DNA of 54,067 nt from VBDM01 sp035317085 (GTDB lineage: Bacteria > Pseudomonadota > Gammaproteobacteria > Burkholderiales > SG8-39), in assembly GCA_035317085.1 (NCBI GenBank), contig DATHHS010000154.1:1-54067 (forward strand), read 5' to 3'. The notes below the pieces were generated by a model. The model did not search any database and had not been told where the DNA came from. It worked only from the letters and a program-made list of their open reading frames with translations. This document shows, one piece after another, positions 32,272 through 43,332 of this stretch. Position numbers and translations under genes: made by a program. Position 1 is the first letter of the stretch, and each line of letters begins with the position of its first letter.

Positions 32272-33510
32272 TTACTTCTTTTGAGCGTCCGCCGCGGGCG
32301 CCGAGCTCATGGCGACGAAATCGTCGTACTTGATGGTCTTGCCGCTCTTGATGATGGCGATCGGCACGAGCTTGCCGAGCTTCATGGTGAAGATGGTCAT
32401 CTCGGCATCCTTGCGGTCGCCTTTGTCATCGAAGGAAATCCGGCCGGTCGCGCCCGCGAAATCGATTTTCTGCAGGACGGGCAGATATTTCACCGGGTCC
32501 GCCGAATTGGCCTGTTTCATCGCTTCGATCAGCAGGTTCATCGCGTCATAGGTGAACGGCGAATAAAGAATCGGCTCGACGCTGAACCGCTTCTTGTAGG
32601 CATCGAGAAAACTCTTGGAGGCCGCGAGAGGCGGAATTCCCGCCTGCGAGCACAACAGGTCATCGGCTGCGCTGCCGGCGAGCTGACTCATCTTGTCGGT
32701 GCAGGCGCCGTCTCCGAAGGAGAATACCGCCTTGAGGCCGAGCTCCTTGCCCTGCCTGAGCAGCGGGCCGCCGGTGGCATCCATTCCGCCGTAGAACACG
32801 GCGTCGGGGTTGCGGCCTTTCACCTTGGTCAGCACCGCCTTCCAGTCGGTGGTTTTGTCGCTGCCTCTTTCGCGCGGGAGCACTTTCACTCCGGCGGCCT
32901 TGAGCGCCTTCTCCACTTCGTTCGCAAGACCCTCGCCGTAGGCGGTCGCATCATCGATCACTGCCGCAAGCTTCGGTTTGACGGTGGCGGCGAGATAGTT
33001 TGCGATCGCCGGACCCTGCTGGTCGTCGCGTCCCACCACGCGAAACACGTTTTTGAAGCCCTGCTCGGTCAGCTTCGGATTGGTCGCGGAACCCGTGATC
33101 ATGGGCGTCGGAGGAGTGGTGCCGTTGTAGATCGCCGAGGCCGGAATGGTGACGCCCGAATTGAGATGCCCGACCACGCCGACCACCTTGGCGTCCACCA
33201 GCTTCTGGGCCACGGTGGTGCCAACCTTGGGATCGGACTGGTCGTCCTCGGCCAGCATCTCGAACCGGACGTCCTTGCCGTCGATCTTTACTTTCGCCGC
33301 GTTGGCCTCCTCCACCGCAAGACGCGCGCCGTTCTCGTTGTCCTTGCCCAGATGCGCGATGCCGCCGGTGAGCGGCGCGACATGGCCGATCAGGATGGTG
33401 ATGCCGGCAGCCGGAGACTGCGCCTGAGGTTTTTTCTCTCCACCGCAAGCTGCGATACCCCACGCAACCAGGGCAGCCAGCGCAAAACCACCGAATCGGG
33501 AGCAGATCAT
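32272..33510 (-). CDS. livK: ABC transporter substrate-binding lipoprotein (LivK-like)
   Basis: The product has 412 residues. The signal peptide has a lipobox (GIAACGGEK), giving a lipidated Cys22, which is unusual for classical soluble LivK but common in this group. Peripla_BP_6-type fold: ILIGHVAPLTGGIAHLGKDNENGARLAVEEAN, VVGVVGHLNSGVTIPASAIYN, DDATAYGEGLANEVEKAL, DWKAVLTKVKGRNPDAVFYGG. The ligand is uncertain: branched-chain amino acids, amides or aromatic acids. First gene of the importer. Confidence 0.9.
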   Translation of the reverse strand: MICSRFGGFALAALVAWGIAACGGEKKPQAQSPAAGITILIGHVAPLTGGIAHLGKDNENGARLAVEEANAAKVKIDGKDVRFEMLAEDDQSDPKVGTTVAQKLVDAKVVGVVGHLNSGVTIPASAIYNGTTPPTPMITGSATNPKLTEQGFKNVFRVVGRDDQQGPAIANYLAATVKPKLAAVIDDATAYGEGLANEVEKALKAAGVKVLPRERGSDKTTDWKAVLTKVKGRNPDAVFYGGMDATGGPLLRQGKELGLKAVFSFGDGACTDKMSQLAGSAADDLLCSQAGIPPLAASKSFLDAYKKRFSVEPILYSPFTYDAMNLLIEAMKQANSADPVKYLPVLQKIDFAGATGRISFDDKGDRKDAEMTIFTMKLGKLVPIAIIKSGKTIKYDDFVAMSSAPAADAQKK

Positions 33511-33552
33511 CGCAACCTCCGGGTCAGGAACGCGGTGAATAAGCTGATGCGC

Positions 33553-33879
33553 CTATTTCACCGTCAGGATGAATTTCGCGAGCGTTTTGGCATCGTCGTC
33601 GCCGACGGTCCCGTTGGGCGGCATCGGAATGGGCCCCCAAACGCCGGTCGAGCCCCCTTTGATCTTGGTGACCAGATAGGCCTCGGCGTCCTTTCGGGAC
33701 TTGTACTTGGCCGCCACGTCCTTGTACGCAGGGCCGACCAGTTTCGTGTCGAGCGTGTGGCAGCTCAAGCAGGCTTTTTCTTTCAGGAGTTGCTGCGCAT
33801 CGGCGGCGAGCGCGGTACCGCCGGCGAATGTAATCGATGCGGTGAAGACGGCGGCTGCGGATAGTACTAGAGGTTTCAT
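33553..33879 (-). CDS. small class-I cytochrome c (c551/c552-like)
   Basis: The product has 108 residues. A signal peptide ends near GTALAAD. One heme site is CLSCHTLDTKLVGPAYKDVA, and MPPNGTVGDDDAKTLAKFIL supplies the axial methionine. Size and motifs fit a soluble periplasmic electron carrier. It stands alone, upstream of livK on the same strand with a 40-base gap. Confidence 0.93.
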   Translation of the reverse strand: MKPLVLSAAAVFTASITFAGGTALAADAQQLLKEKACLSCHTLDTKLVGPAYKDVAAKYKSRKDAEAYLVTKIKGGSTGVWGPIPMPPNGTVGDDDAKTLAKFILTVK

Positions 33880-33915
33880 GAATTCTCCGGGAAAGTAAAA
33901 AATTTCGGCGCCATG

Positions 33916-35967
<2,052 letters not shown>

Positions 35968-36062
35968 GACGGAGAATTGCAGAAACAGTACGGCAGTGTA
36001 GCACTGCATCCTTTCGCGGACGCGTCGGCGTAGACTGCGAATCTCTGAACGGAGAATCCCGG

Positions 36063-36743
36063 ATGAACGAAGATCCTTACCGCGCCCGGCGCCGCGCGCT
36101 ACTTGCCGCGCTCGGTGGCGGCGCCGTCCTGTCGACCGCACTGCAGCGCGCACTGGCGCAAACATCGCTCGCCCGGGGCGTGCACAGCACCCAGGGTGAA
36201 GTGCGGGTCAACGACAAACCCGCCGCGCGGGGAACGCCGGTGGGCCCGGGCGACACGGTGACGACGGGAAAGGGCGCGCTCACCTTGTTCGTGATCGGCC
36301 AGGACGCCTTTCTCATGCGCGACAACAGCCGCGCCGAGTTCTCGGGCGGCGAGACGGTCGCGAATGCCCTGCGTCTTGTCACGGGCAAGCTGCTCGGCGT
36401 GTTCGGGGGCCGGGACCACAACATCGTCACCGCCACTGCGACAATAGGCATACGCGGCACGGCCGCCTATTTCGAAGCGGAGGCCGCGCGCACTTACTTC
36501 TGCCTATGCTACGGATCCGCTGTCGTTGCGGCCGCGGGCAGCGATCAACGCGCGAACTACACCACGACTCACCACGAATCGCCGCGTTACATCTACGGCG
36601 ACGGCCGCCCCGGCGCCATCGTTCCGGCGAGCGTCGTCAACCACACCGACGCGGAGATCTTCATGCTCGAAGGACTGGTCGACCGGCGGCCGCCGCAAAG
36701 CTTCATGGACGGCGAATACATGAACAGCCCCTATTCGAACTAG
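36063..36743 (+). CDS. secreted FecR-domain protein
   Basis: The product has 226 residues. The N-terminus has RARRRALLAALGGGAVLSTA, resembling a Tat-type signal (cleavage near ALAQ). A FecR-like beta domain follows: GVHSTQGEVRVNDKPAARGTPVGPGDTVTTGKGALTLF, then LRLVTGKLLGVFG and TATIGIRGTAAYFEAEAARTYFCLCYG. The FCLCYG motif with two cysteines is characteristic of a subgroup. No cognate sigma factor or TonB receptor lies next to it, so a role as anti-sigma is unlikely here; function unknown. Confidence 0.75.
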   Translation: MNEDPYRARRRALLAALGGGAVLSTALQRALAQTSLARGVHSTQGEVRVNDKPAARGTPVGPGDTVTTGKGALTLFVIGQDAFLMRDNSRAEFSGGETVANALRLVTGKLLGVFGGRDHNIVTATATIGIRGTAAYFEAEAARTYFCLCYGSAVVAAAGSDQRANYTTTHHESPRYIYGDGRPGAIVPASVVNHTDAEIFMLEGLVDRRPPQSFMDGEYMNSPYSN

Positions 36744-36771
36744 GACTCACGGCGAGAATTTCGGTTGGGGT

Positions 36772-36799
36772 AACGGGGGAACCGTAGGGTTCCCCCGTT
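36772..36799. terminator. strong bidirectional hairpin between the FecR-like gene and ilvD
   Basis: Perfect 12-bp stem AACGGGGGAACC/GGTTCCCCCGTT with a 4-base loop between convergent genes. The T-runs are missing on both sides, so termination efficiency is uncertain. Confidence 0.6.
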
Positions 36800-36803
36800 C
36801 GTA

Positions 36804-38483
36804 TCAGCTACCGTCGGTAATCGCCCCCAGACTCGCGGTCGAAACCAGCTTCATGTACTTCGCCATCAGGCCGCGCGTGTAGCGCGGCTTGGGTTGCTTC
36901 CATTTCTTTCTGCGCGTCGCGAGTTCCTTCACGGAAACGTTTAGCTGGAGTAGGTGCTTCTTCGCGTCGATGGTGATCGAGTCGCGTTCTTTTACCAATG
37001 CGATCATGCCGCCGACGTAAGCCTCGGGTGCAACGTGTCCCACCACCATGCCCCAGGTGGCGCCCGAAAAACGTCCGTCGGTGACCAGGCCGACCGACTC
37101 GCCCAGTCCCTGGCCAATGAGCGCCGAGGTCGGCGCAAGCATCTCCTGCATGCCGGGGCCGCCCTTCGGGCCTTCGTAGCGGATGACGATGATGTCGCCC
37201 GCACGGATTTTCTTCGCGAGGATCGCCTTCATCGCCGCGGACTCGGATTCGAACACGCGCGCGGGGCCGGTGATCGAGGTTTGCTTGAGACCGGTGATCT
37301 TGGCGACGCAGCCCTCGGTCGCGAGGTTGCCCTTGAGGATCGCGAGATGCCCCTGCGCGTACATTGGTTTCGACCAGGGCCGGATCACGTCCTGATCCTT
37401 GCGCGGCTCCTCAGGCACGTTCGCGAGTTCCTCGGCAAGCGTGCGGCCGGTGATGGTCATGCACCCGCCGTGCACCAGGCCGTGCACGAGCAGCATCTTG
37501 AGCACCTGCGGCACGCCGCCCGCGGCGTGGAAGTCGGTCGCCACGTAGGTGCCCGAGGGTTTCAGATCGCACAGCACCGGAACCTTGCGCCGCACGCGCT
37601 CGAAATCGTCAATGCTCCATTTCACGCCCGCGGCCGAGGCGATGGCGAGGTAATGCAGCACGGCGTTGGTCGAACCGCCGGTGGCCATCACCACCGCGAT
37701 CGCGTTCTCGATCGACTTGCGCGTAATGATGTCGCGGGGCCGGATGTTCCTGCGGATCGCGTTGATCAGGACCTTCGCCGATTCCGCCGCAGAGTCGGCC
37801 TTCTCGCGATCGGGCGAGGCCATCTGCGAGGAGCCGAGCACGCTCATGCCGAGCGCCTCAAACGAGGAGGACATGGTATTCGCCGTGAACTGGCCGCCGC
37901 AGGCGCCCACCGAAGGGCAGGCGTTCTTCTCGATGCCGTCGAAATCTTCCTTCGCCATCTTGCCCGCGGCGCGCGCGCCCACCGCTTCGAACGCCGAGAC
38001 GATGGTGAGCTTCTGCCCTTTCCAGTTGCCGGGCTTGATCGTGCCCGCATAAACGAAGATGCCCGGAACGTTCATGCGCGCCATCGCCATCATGGCGCCG
38101 GGCATGTTCTTGTCGCAGCCGCCCACGCAGACGACGCCGTCCATCATCTGGCCGTTCACCGCGGTTTCGATCGCGTCGGCGATCACCTCGCGCGAGATGA
38201 GCGAATATTTCATGCCCTCGGTGCCCATGCCGATGCCGTCGGTGACGGTGGGAAAACCGAAGGTCTGCGGCATCGCGCCCGCCGCCTTCACCGCCGCGAC
38301 CGCGCTGTCCACGAGCGGCTGGATGCCGGCGTTGCAGGGATTCATGGTCGAGTGGCCGTTGGCGACGCCGACGATGGCCTTTTCGAAATCGCCGTCGCCG
38401 AAACCGACCGCGCGCAGCATGGCGCGGTTGGGCGAGCGAGCGTCGCCGTGGGTAATGGTCTTGCTTCTCCAGTTGTCCGCCAT
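36804..38483 (-). CDS. ilvD: dihydroxy-acid dehydratase
   Basis: Fe-S dehydratase of isoleucine/valine synthesis. It has 559 residues. Cluster cysteines: MNPCNAGIQ, VCVGGCDKNMPGAMMAMARMN and NACPSVGACGGQFTANTM. Further motifs: GGSTNAVLHYLAIA and the C-terminal GPKGGPGMQEMLAPTSALIGQGL and TDGRFSGATWGMVVGHVAPEA with the catalytic serine region. Start is the ATG giving MADNWRSKTITHGDARSPNRAMLRA. Divergent from lgt. Confidence 0.97.
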   Translation of the reverse strand: MADNWRSKTITHGDARSPNRAMLRAVGFGDGDFEKAIVGVANGHSTMNPCNAGIQPLVDSAVAAVKAAGAMPQTFGFPTVTDGIGMGTEGMKYSLISREVIADAIETAVNGQMMDGVVCVGGCDKNMPGAMMAMARMNVPGIFVYAGTIKPGNWKGQKLTIVSAFEAVGARAAGKMAKEDFDGIEKNACPSVGACGGQFTANTMSSSFEALGMSVLGSSQMASPDREKADSAAESAKVLINAIRRNIRPRDIITRKSIENAIAVVMATGGSTNAVLHYLAIASAAGVKWSIDDFERVRRKVPVLCDLKPSGTYVATDFHAAGGVPQVLKMLLVHGLVHGGCMTITGRTLAEELANVPEEPRKDQDVIRPWSKPMYAQGHLAILKGNLATEGCVAKITGLKQTSITGPARVFESESAAMKAILAKKIRAGDIIVIRYEGPKGGPGMQEMLAPTSALIGQGLGESVGLVTDGRFSGATWGMVVGHVAPEAYVGGMIALVKERDSITIDAKKHLLQLNVSVKELATRRKKWKQPKPRYTRGLMAKYMKLVSTASLGAITDGS

Positions 38484-38568
38484 GGAAAAAACTCCGGATG
38501 CAGAAAGAAAGCGGAAAATCAGTTACGCTTCGACTGCATTTTACTTGAAAGCGCGCCAGAGGCCTCTC

Positions 38569-39357
38569 ATGCTCGTCCACCCGAACTTCAATCCGGTCGC
38601 GATCTCGCTCGGCCCGATAGCGATCCGATGGTATGGGCTCATGTATCTCGTCGGCTTCGCCATATCCTACGGGCTCGGGCGCTTGCGCATCGCGCGCGCA
38701 ATGTCGGGGCGCATCACCGTCGCGATTCTCGATGATCTGCTGTTCTTCTGCGTGCTCGGCGTGGTGCTGGGGGGGAGGCTCGGCTACGTGCTCTTCTACA
38801 AGCCCTCGTATTACTTCCTCCATCCGCTGGAGATTCTCGAGGTCTGGCACGGCGGCATGTCCTTCCACGGAGGGTTTCTCGGCGTGCTCCTTGCGATCTG
38901 GTGGGTCGCGCGAAAGCACGAGCTGCGCTGGATCGAGGTCATGGATTTCTTTGCGCCCCTGGCCCCGCTCGCGCTCGCCGCGGGGCGGATCGGCAATTTT
39001 ATCAACGGCGAGCTTCCCGGCCGCGTCACCGATGTGCCCTGGGGAATGCTCTTCCAAGGCGCGGGACCGCTCCCGCGCCATCCCTCGCAGCTCTACCAGT
39101 TCGCCATGGAGGGGGTGCTCCTGTTCGCGATTCTCTGGATTTATTCGTCAAAACCAAGGCCCGCGGGAGCGGTGTCCGGTGCGTTTCTGCTGGGTTACGG
39201 GGGATTCCGGTTCGCGGCCGAATACTTTCGCGAGCCCGATGATTTTCTTGGACTTCTTGCGCTCAACCTGTCCATGGGCCAGTGGCTGTCGCTGCCCATG
39301 ATCCTGCTTGGCATCGGCATGCTCGCCTGGACTTGGCGTAAATCCCAAAAGGTCTAA
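38569..39357 (+). CDS. lgt: prolipoprotein diacylglyceryl transferase
   Basis: Integral inner-membrane enzyme attaching diacylglycerol to lipobox cysteines. It has 262 residues from the ATG giving MLVHPNFNPVAISLGPIAIRWYG. Seven-helix protein with the Lgt signature GRIGNFINGELPGRVTD plus GGRLGYVLFY, HGGMSFHGGFLG and HPSQLYQFAMEG. Upstream in-frame codons overlap ilvD and are not used. Followed after 12 bases by the YdcH-like gene. Confidence 0.97.
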   Translation: MLVHPNFNPVAISLGPIAIRWYGLMYLVGFAISYGLGRLRIARAMSGRITVAILDDLLFFCVLGVVLGGRLGYVLFYKPSYYFLHPLEILEVWHGGMSFHGGFLGVLLAIWWVARKHELRWIEVMDFFAPLAPLALAAGRIGNFINGELPGRVTDVPWGMLFQGAGPLPRHPSQLYQFAMEGVLLFAILWIYSSKPRPAGAVSGAFLLGYGGFRFAAEYFREPDDFLGLLALNLSMGQWLSLPMILLGIGMLAWTWRKSQKV

Positions 39358-39369
39358 AATGAAAGCGCC

Positions 39370-39588
39370 ATGGTCGAAGCGGGGGATGAAAAGATGCACG
39401 CTCAGATGAGGCAACGGCTGCACGAGTTGGAACTCGAACACCGGGACCTGGATGCGGCCATCCACCAGATTTCGGACGAACCTTCCCACGATCAACTGGC
39501 CCTCACGCGCATGAAGCGGCGCAAGCTCCTCCTCAAGGACCAGATATCCTGGATCGAGAGACAGCTCGATCCCGATATCCCCGCCTGA
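39370..39588 (+). CDS. YdcH/DUF465-family small coiled-coil protein
   Basis: The product has 72 residues; a start eight codons later is possible. LHELELEHRDLDAAIHQISDEPSHDQLALTRMKRRKLLLKDQISWIERQ is the DUF465 helical hairpin. Usually cytosolic, function unknown. Same strand as lgt and close enough to be cotranscribed. Confidence 0.85.
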   Translation: MVEAGDEKMHAQMRQRLHELELEHRDLDAAIHQISDEPSHDQLALTRMKRRKLLLKDQISWIERQLDPDIPA

Positions 39589-39612
39589 AAGCCTGACCCG
39601 CGCTCGGATTGA

Positions 39613-40356
39613 TCAGCCGAGCCCGCGCACGATGAGCGACGCGCCGCTCGCGAGCAGCAGCACCGCCACTCCCCGCATCACCGCCTCGCGCGAAATCGCG
39701 CGGAAAATCTTCGACGCGAAGTAGATCGCGAACAGTCCCGCCGGAATCGCCGCAGCGGCGGCGATCCACACGCCGTCCTGCATCAGCAGTCCCGTCACCG
39801 TGAACGCGATGAGCCGCAGCCCGATGCTGAAGATCGTGGTCAGCGTCATGGTCGCGCGGAATTGCTCTTTGCTCAGGGGCCGATGGGAGAGATAGATCGC
39901 GTAAGGCGGGCCGCCCGCGCCGAACAGCGTTCCCGAGAGACCGCCGCAGAATCCGGCGAAGTACGCCCAGTTGCGGTTCACCGTGGCGAGCGCCCCGCGC
40001 CGCGTGAGACTGTAGAGCGCATAGCCCAGCGTAAAAATCCCGAGCGCGATGAGCGACGCGTTGCGCGGCAGGTTGACGAGCAGCGTCGTACCGGTGACGA
40101 TCCCCGCGATCATGAGCGGAACCATGCGCGCGATGTCTCCGAGAACCGCGTTGCGCGGGTTTTCCAGGCCCAGGCGCAAGCCGTTCGCGAAGTCGACGAT
40201 CGCAAACACGGCGAGCGCGAAGGGCAGCGGAACGAAAAACGTGGCGAGCGGAATCGTGACGAGCGCCGAACCGAACCCGGTCAATCCCTGGATCAGGCCG
40301 CCCGCGAAAGCGATCGGCGCAAGGGCAAGCGTCGCCTGCGCGCCTTCGAGGATCAT
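39613..40356 (-). CDS. TauE/SafE-family sulfite/anion exporter
   Basis: The product has 247 residues, a polytopic membrane protein with about eight helices. It has the repeated family motif: GGLIQGLTGFGSALVTIPLATFFVPLP in the first half and GFCGGLSGTLFGAGGPPYAIYL in the second. Exports sulfite or sulfonate-related anions in characterised members; the substrate here is unknown. It lies just downstream of the large FAD dehydrogenase on the same strand (15-base gap), so a product of that pathway is possible. Confidence 0.85.
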   Translation of the reverse strand: MILEGAQATLALAPIAFAGGLIQGLTGFGSALVTIPLATFFVPLPFALAVFAIVDFANGLRLGLENPRNAVLGDIARMVPLMIAGIVTGTTLLVNLPRNASLIALGIFTLGYALYSLTRRGALATVNRNWAYFAGFCGGLSGTLFGAGGPPYAIYLSHRPLSKEQFRATMTLTTIFSIGLRLIAFTVTGLLMQDGVWIAAAAAIPAGLFAIYFASKIFRAISREAVMRGVAVLLLASGASLIVRGLG

Positions 40357-40371
40357 CGGGAGCCTTGGCTT

Positions 40372-43311
40372 CTAGGCAAGCGCGCGGGCCAGCACTCGCG
40401 CGACATGAACGGCTTCTCTCGCCGCGCCGTCGGCGATCTGATGGCGGCAACTGGTGCCGTCGGCGACGATGATCGTCTCGCCGTCCGCCAGGCGCACCTT
40501 CGGCAGGAGCGCAGCCTCGGCCATTTTCATGGAGACATCGTAGTGGTCGGCCTCGTAGCCGAAGCTGCCCGCCATGCCGCAGCAGGAGGACTCGACCGTC
40601 TCGATCGCGAGCTCCGGCACCAGCGCAAGCGTCTGCTGCACCGCCGCCATGACGCCGAAGGCCTTTTGATGGCAATGGCCATGCACCAGCGCGCGTTTTT
40701 CGGGAAGCGGCTTGAGCTTGAGCGCAAGCCGTCCCGCCGCGTGCTCGCGCGCGAGAAACTCCTCGAAGAGCAGCGCCTGCCGCGCGAGCGCGTCGGTGTC
40801 GGCTCCGGGGAGCATCGCCTTGAATTCATCGCGCAGCGTCAGTAGGCAGGAAGGTTCGAGCCCGATGACGGGCACTCCGCGCTCGACGTAGGGCTTGAGC
40901 GCGGCGAGCATGCGCCGCGCCTCCGCCCTGGCCTCTTCCAGCATGCCGGCCGCGAGAAAGGTCCGGCCGCAGCACAGGGGACGAGAACTCCCGGCGGCGC
41001 GGGCGATGTGGACGCCGTAGCCGGCGCGATCGAGCACCGCGAGCGCGGCGCGCGCGTTCTCGGGTTCGAAGTAATTATTGAAGGTATCGACCAACAGGAC
41101 CACTTCGCCGGCTTTTCCCGCGCTTGTCCACCGGCGCAGCGAATGCGAAAAAGCGTCGCCGGACCACTTCGGCAGCGAGCGTTTTGCCGCAAAACCCACC
41201 CAGCGCTTGCCCAGCCCCTGCGCCATATTGCTAAGGCGCGCGACGCGCATCGCCCAGGGCGCGTAGCGCGGCAGAAACGCAACCAGCCTGTCCTTCAGCG
41301 AGTAGCCGTGCCTGCGATGATAGTGATGGAGGAACTCGATTTTCATCTTCGCCATGTCCACGCCGGTCGGGCACTCGCGCTTGCAGCCTTTGCAGGACAC
41401 GCACAGATCGAGCGTCTCGTACATCTCCTCCGACGTGAACGCATCGGGCCCCAGCTGGCCGGAGAGCGCAAGGCGCAGCGAATTGGCGCGGCCGCGCGTC
41501 AGATGCCGCTCGTCGCCGGTCGCGCGAAACGACGGGCACATGGTGCCCGCGTCGAACTTGCGGCAGTGGCCGTTGTTGTTGCACATCTCCACCGCGGCGG
41601 CGAAGCCCTGGCTTGACGCGCCCGGCACGGTCCACTCGCTCCAGTCGAGCGCCGCTTCGATCGGCCGGGCGGCGTAGCCAGGCTTGAACCGGTGCAGGCT
41701 GCGATCGTCCTGCTTCGAGGGCCGCACGATCTTGCCCGGGTTCATCAGCCCTTTCGGATCGAAGAGGTCCTTGATCTCCTCGAGCGCGCGCGTGAGCCGC
41801 GACCCGAGAATAGGTTCGATCCATTCCGAACGCACCAGCCCGTCGCCGTGTTCGCCCGAGTAGGCGGCGCCCTTGTACTTCTTGACGAGCGCGCAGGCTT
41901 CCTCGGCGATCGCGCGCATCTTTTTCGCGCCGTCTTCCTTCATGTTGAGCACCGGCCGCACGTGCAGCGTGCCCACCGAAGCGTGGGCGTACCAGGTCCC
42001 TTCCGTGCCGTGCTTGCGGAACACCTGCGTGAGGAGATCGGTGTACTCGGCGAGGTTTTCCAGCGGCACGGCGCAGTCCTCGATAAAGGAGACGGGCTTG
42101 CCGTCGCCTTTCATCGACATCATGATGTTGAGGCCGGCCTTTCTTACTTCCCACACTTCGCGCTGCAGCGTCGCATCGGTGATCTCGATGACGCTGTCCG
42201 GATGGCCGAGATCCGCCATCAGTTCGGTAAGCTGCTTGAGTTTTCCCAGCTGCTCCCCGCGCTCCTCGCCGGCGAACTCGACCAGCAGGATCGCGTCCGG
42301 ATCGCCTTTGATGAATTTCTCGACCGTGGCGCGAAACGCCGCGTTGCCGCGCGCAAGGCCGATCATGGTGCGGTCGACCAGCTCCACCGCGGTCGGCGCG
42401 AGCTTCACGATATGTTGCGGAGCTTCCATCGCGCGGCGGAAGCTCGCGAAATGGCACACGCCCAGCGTCCTTGCCTTGGGCAGCGGCGAGAGCTTGAGAT
42501 GAATCCTCTTCGAGTACGCGAGCGTGCCTTCGGAGCCGACCAGCAGCTGCGCAAAATTCCACTCCCCCCGCGGCACCACCATGTCGAGGTTGTAGCCCTG
42601 TACTCGCCGCAGCACTTTCGGCCAGCGCGCTTCGATTTCCCCGGCTTCGCGCTCGGCGATGTCGCGGATCTTTTTTGCCAGCCCGACATAGCCGGCCGGC
42701 CCCGACAGCCGCGAGACGTCCGCCGGCACCGCGCCGAAATGAAATTCCGAGCCATCGGCGAGCAGCGCGTCGATGCCGAGCACGTTGTGCACCATGTTGC
42801 CGTAGCGGATCGAGCGCGAGCCGCAGGAATTGTTGCCGGCCATGCCGCCCAGGGTCGCCTGCGCGCTGGTGGACACGTCCACCGGAAACCACAGTCCGTG
42901 CGAGCGCAGGTGAGCGTTCAGCGTGTCGAGCACGACCCCGGGCTGCACTACCGCGGTCGCAGCTTCCTTGTCGAAGGAAACGATCTTGTTGAGAAACTTG
43001 CTGTGGTCGATGACCAGCGCGGCGCCGACCGTCTGGCCGCACTGCGAGCTGCCCGCGCCTCGCGGCAGAACCGGAACGCCTTCTTCAATCGCGATCCGCA
43101 ATGCCGTTTGCGCATCGCGCTCGCTTTTCGGCACCACCACGCCCACGGGATCGATCTGGTAGATGGAAGCATCGGTCGAATAGCGGCCGCGGCTCGCGGC
43201 ATCGAAAAGAACCTCGCCTTCCACCTCGCGCCTCAGGCGCGCAGCGAGCGCGCTGTCGCCCGTGCGCGGATGGAACGAAACGGTGTGGACGCTGGAGGGT
43301 GCGCGATCCAT
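40372..43311 (-). CDS. FAD-linked dehydrogenase with Fe-S and CCG domains (YdiJ-like)
   Basis: The product has 979 residues and fuses three modules. The FAD-binding PCMH domain has VLPRGAGSSQCGQTVGAALVIDHSK and LGGMAGNNSCGSRSIRYG. The FAD oxidase C-terminal domain has SGEHGDGLVRSEW and DPKGLMNPGKIV. The Fe-S part has CNNNGHCRKFDAGTMCPSFRATGDE and LCVSCKGCKRECPTGVDMAK, then CCG-type motifs CCGRTFLAAGML and SSCCGMAGSFGYE. This is the layout of the D-2-hydroxyglutarate/D-lactate dehydrogenase YdiJ (about 1018 residues). The substrate is a 2-hydroxy acid by family; D-2-hydroxyglutarate is the best guess. Confidence 0.88.
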   Translation of the reverse strand: MDRAPSSVHTVSFHPRTGDSALAARLRREVEGEVLFDAASRGRYSTDASIYQIDPVGVVVPKSERDAQTALRIAIEEGVPVLPRGAGSSQCGQTVGAALVIDHSKFLNKIVSFDKEAATAVVQPGVVLDTLNAHLRSHGLWFPVDVSTSAQATLGGMAGNNSCGSRSIRYGNMVHNVLGIDALLADGSEFHFGAVPADVSRLSGPAGYVGLAKKIRDIAEREAGEIEARWPKVLRRVQGYNLDMVVPRGEWNFAQLLVGSEGTLAYSKRIHLKLSPLPKARTLGVCHFASFRRAMEAPQHIVKLAPTAVELVDRTMIGLARGNAAFRATVEKFIKGDPDAILLVEFAGEERGEQLGKLKQLTELMADLGHPDSVIEITDATLQREVWEVRKAGLNIMMSMKGDGKPVSFIEDCAVPLENLAEYTDLLTQVFRKHGTEGTWYAHASVGTLHVRPVLNMKEDGAKKMRAIAEEACALVKKYKGAAYSGEHGDGLVRSEWIEPILGSRLTRALEEIKDLFDPKGLMNPGKIVRPSKQDDRSLHRFKPGYAARPIEAALDWSEWTVPGASSQGFAAAVEMCNNNGHCRKFDAGTMCPSFRATGDERHLTRGRANSLRLALSGQLGPDAFTSEEMYETLDLCVSCKGCKRECPTGVDMAKMKIEFLHHYHRRHGYSLKDRLVAFLPRYAPWAMRVARLSNMAQGLGKRWVGFAAKRSLPKWSGDAFSHSLRRWTSAGKAGEVVLLVDTFNNYFEPENARAALAVLDRAGYGVHIARAAGSSRPLCCGRTFLAAGMLEEARAEARRMLAALKPYVERGVPVIGLEPSCLLTLRDEFKAMLPGADTDALARQALLFEEFLAREHAAGRLALKLKPLPEKRALVHGHCHQKAFGVMAAVQQTLALVPELAIETVESSCCGMAGSFGYEADHYDVSMKMAEAALLPKVRLADGETIIVADGTSCRHQIADGAAREAVHVARVLARALA

Positions 43312-43332
43312 CGCCAGATCAGGAAAGCGGCT

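Noticed and set aside
36954..38735. 593-codon plus-strand frame opposite ilvD
   Set aside because: His/Arg/Asp-rich shadow of the conserved dehydratase frame.
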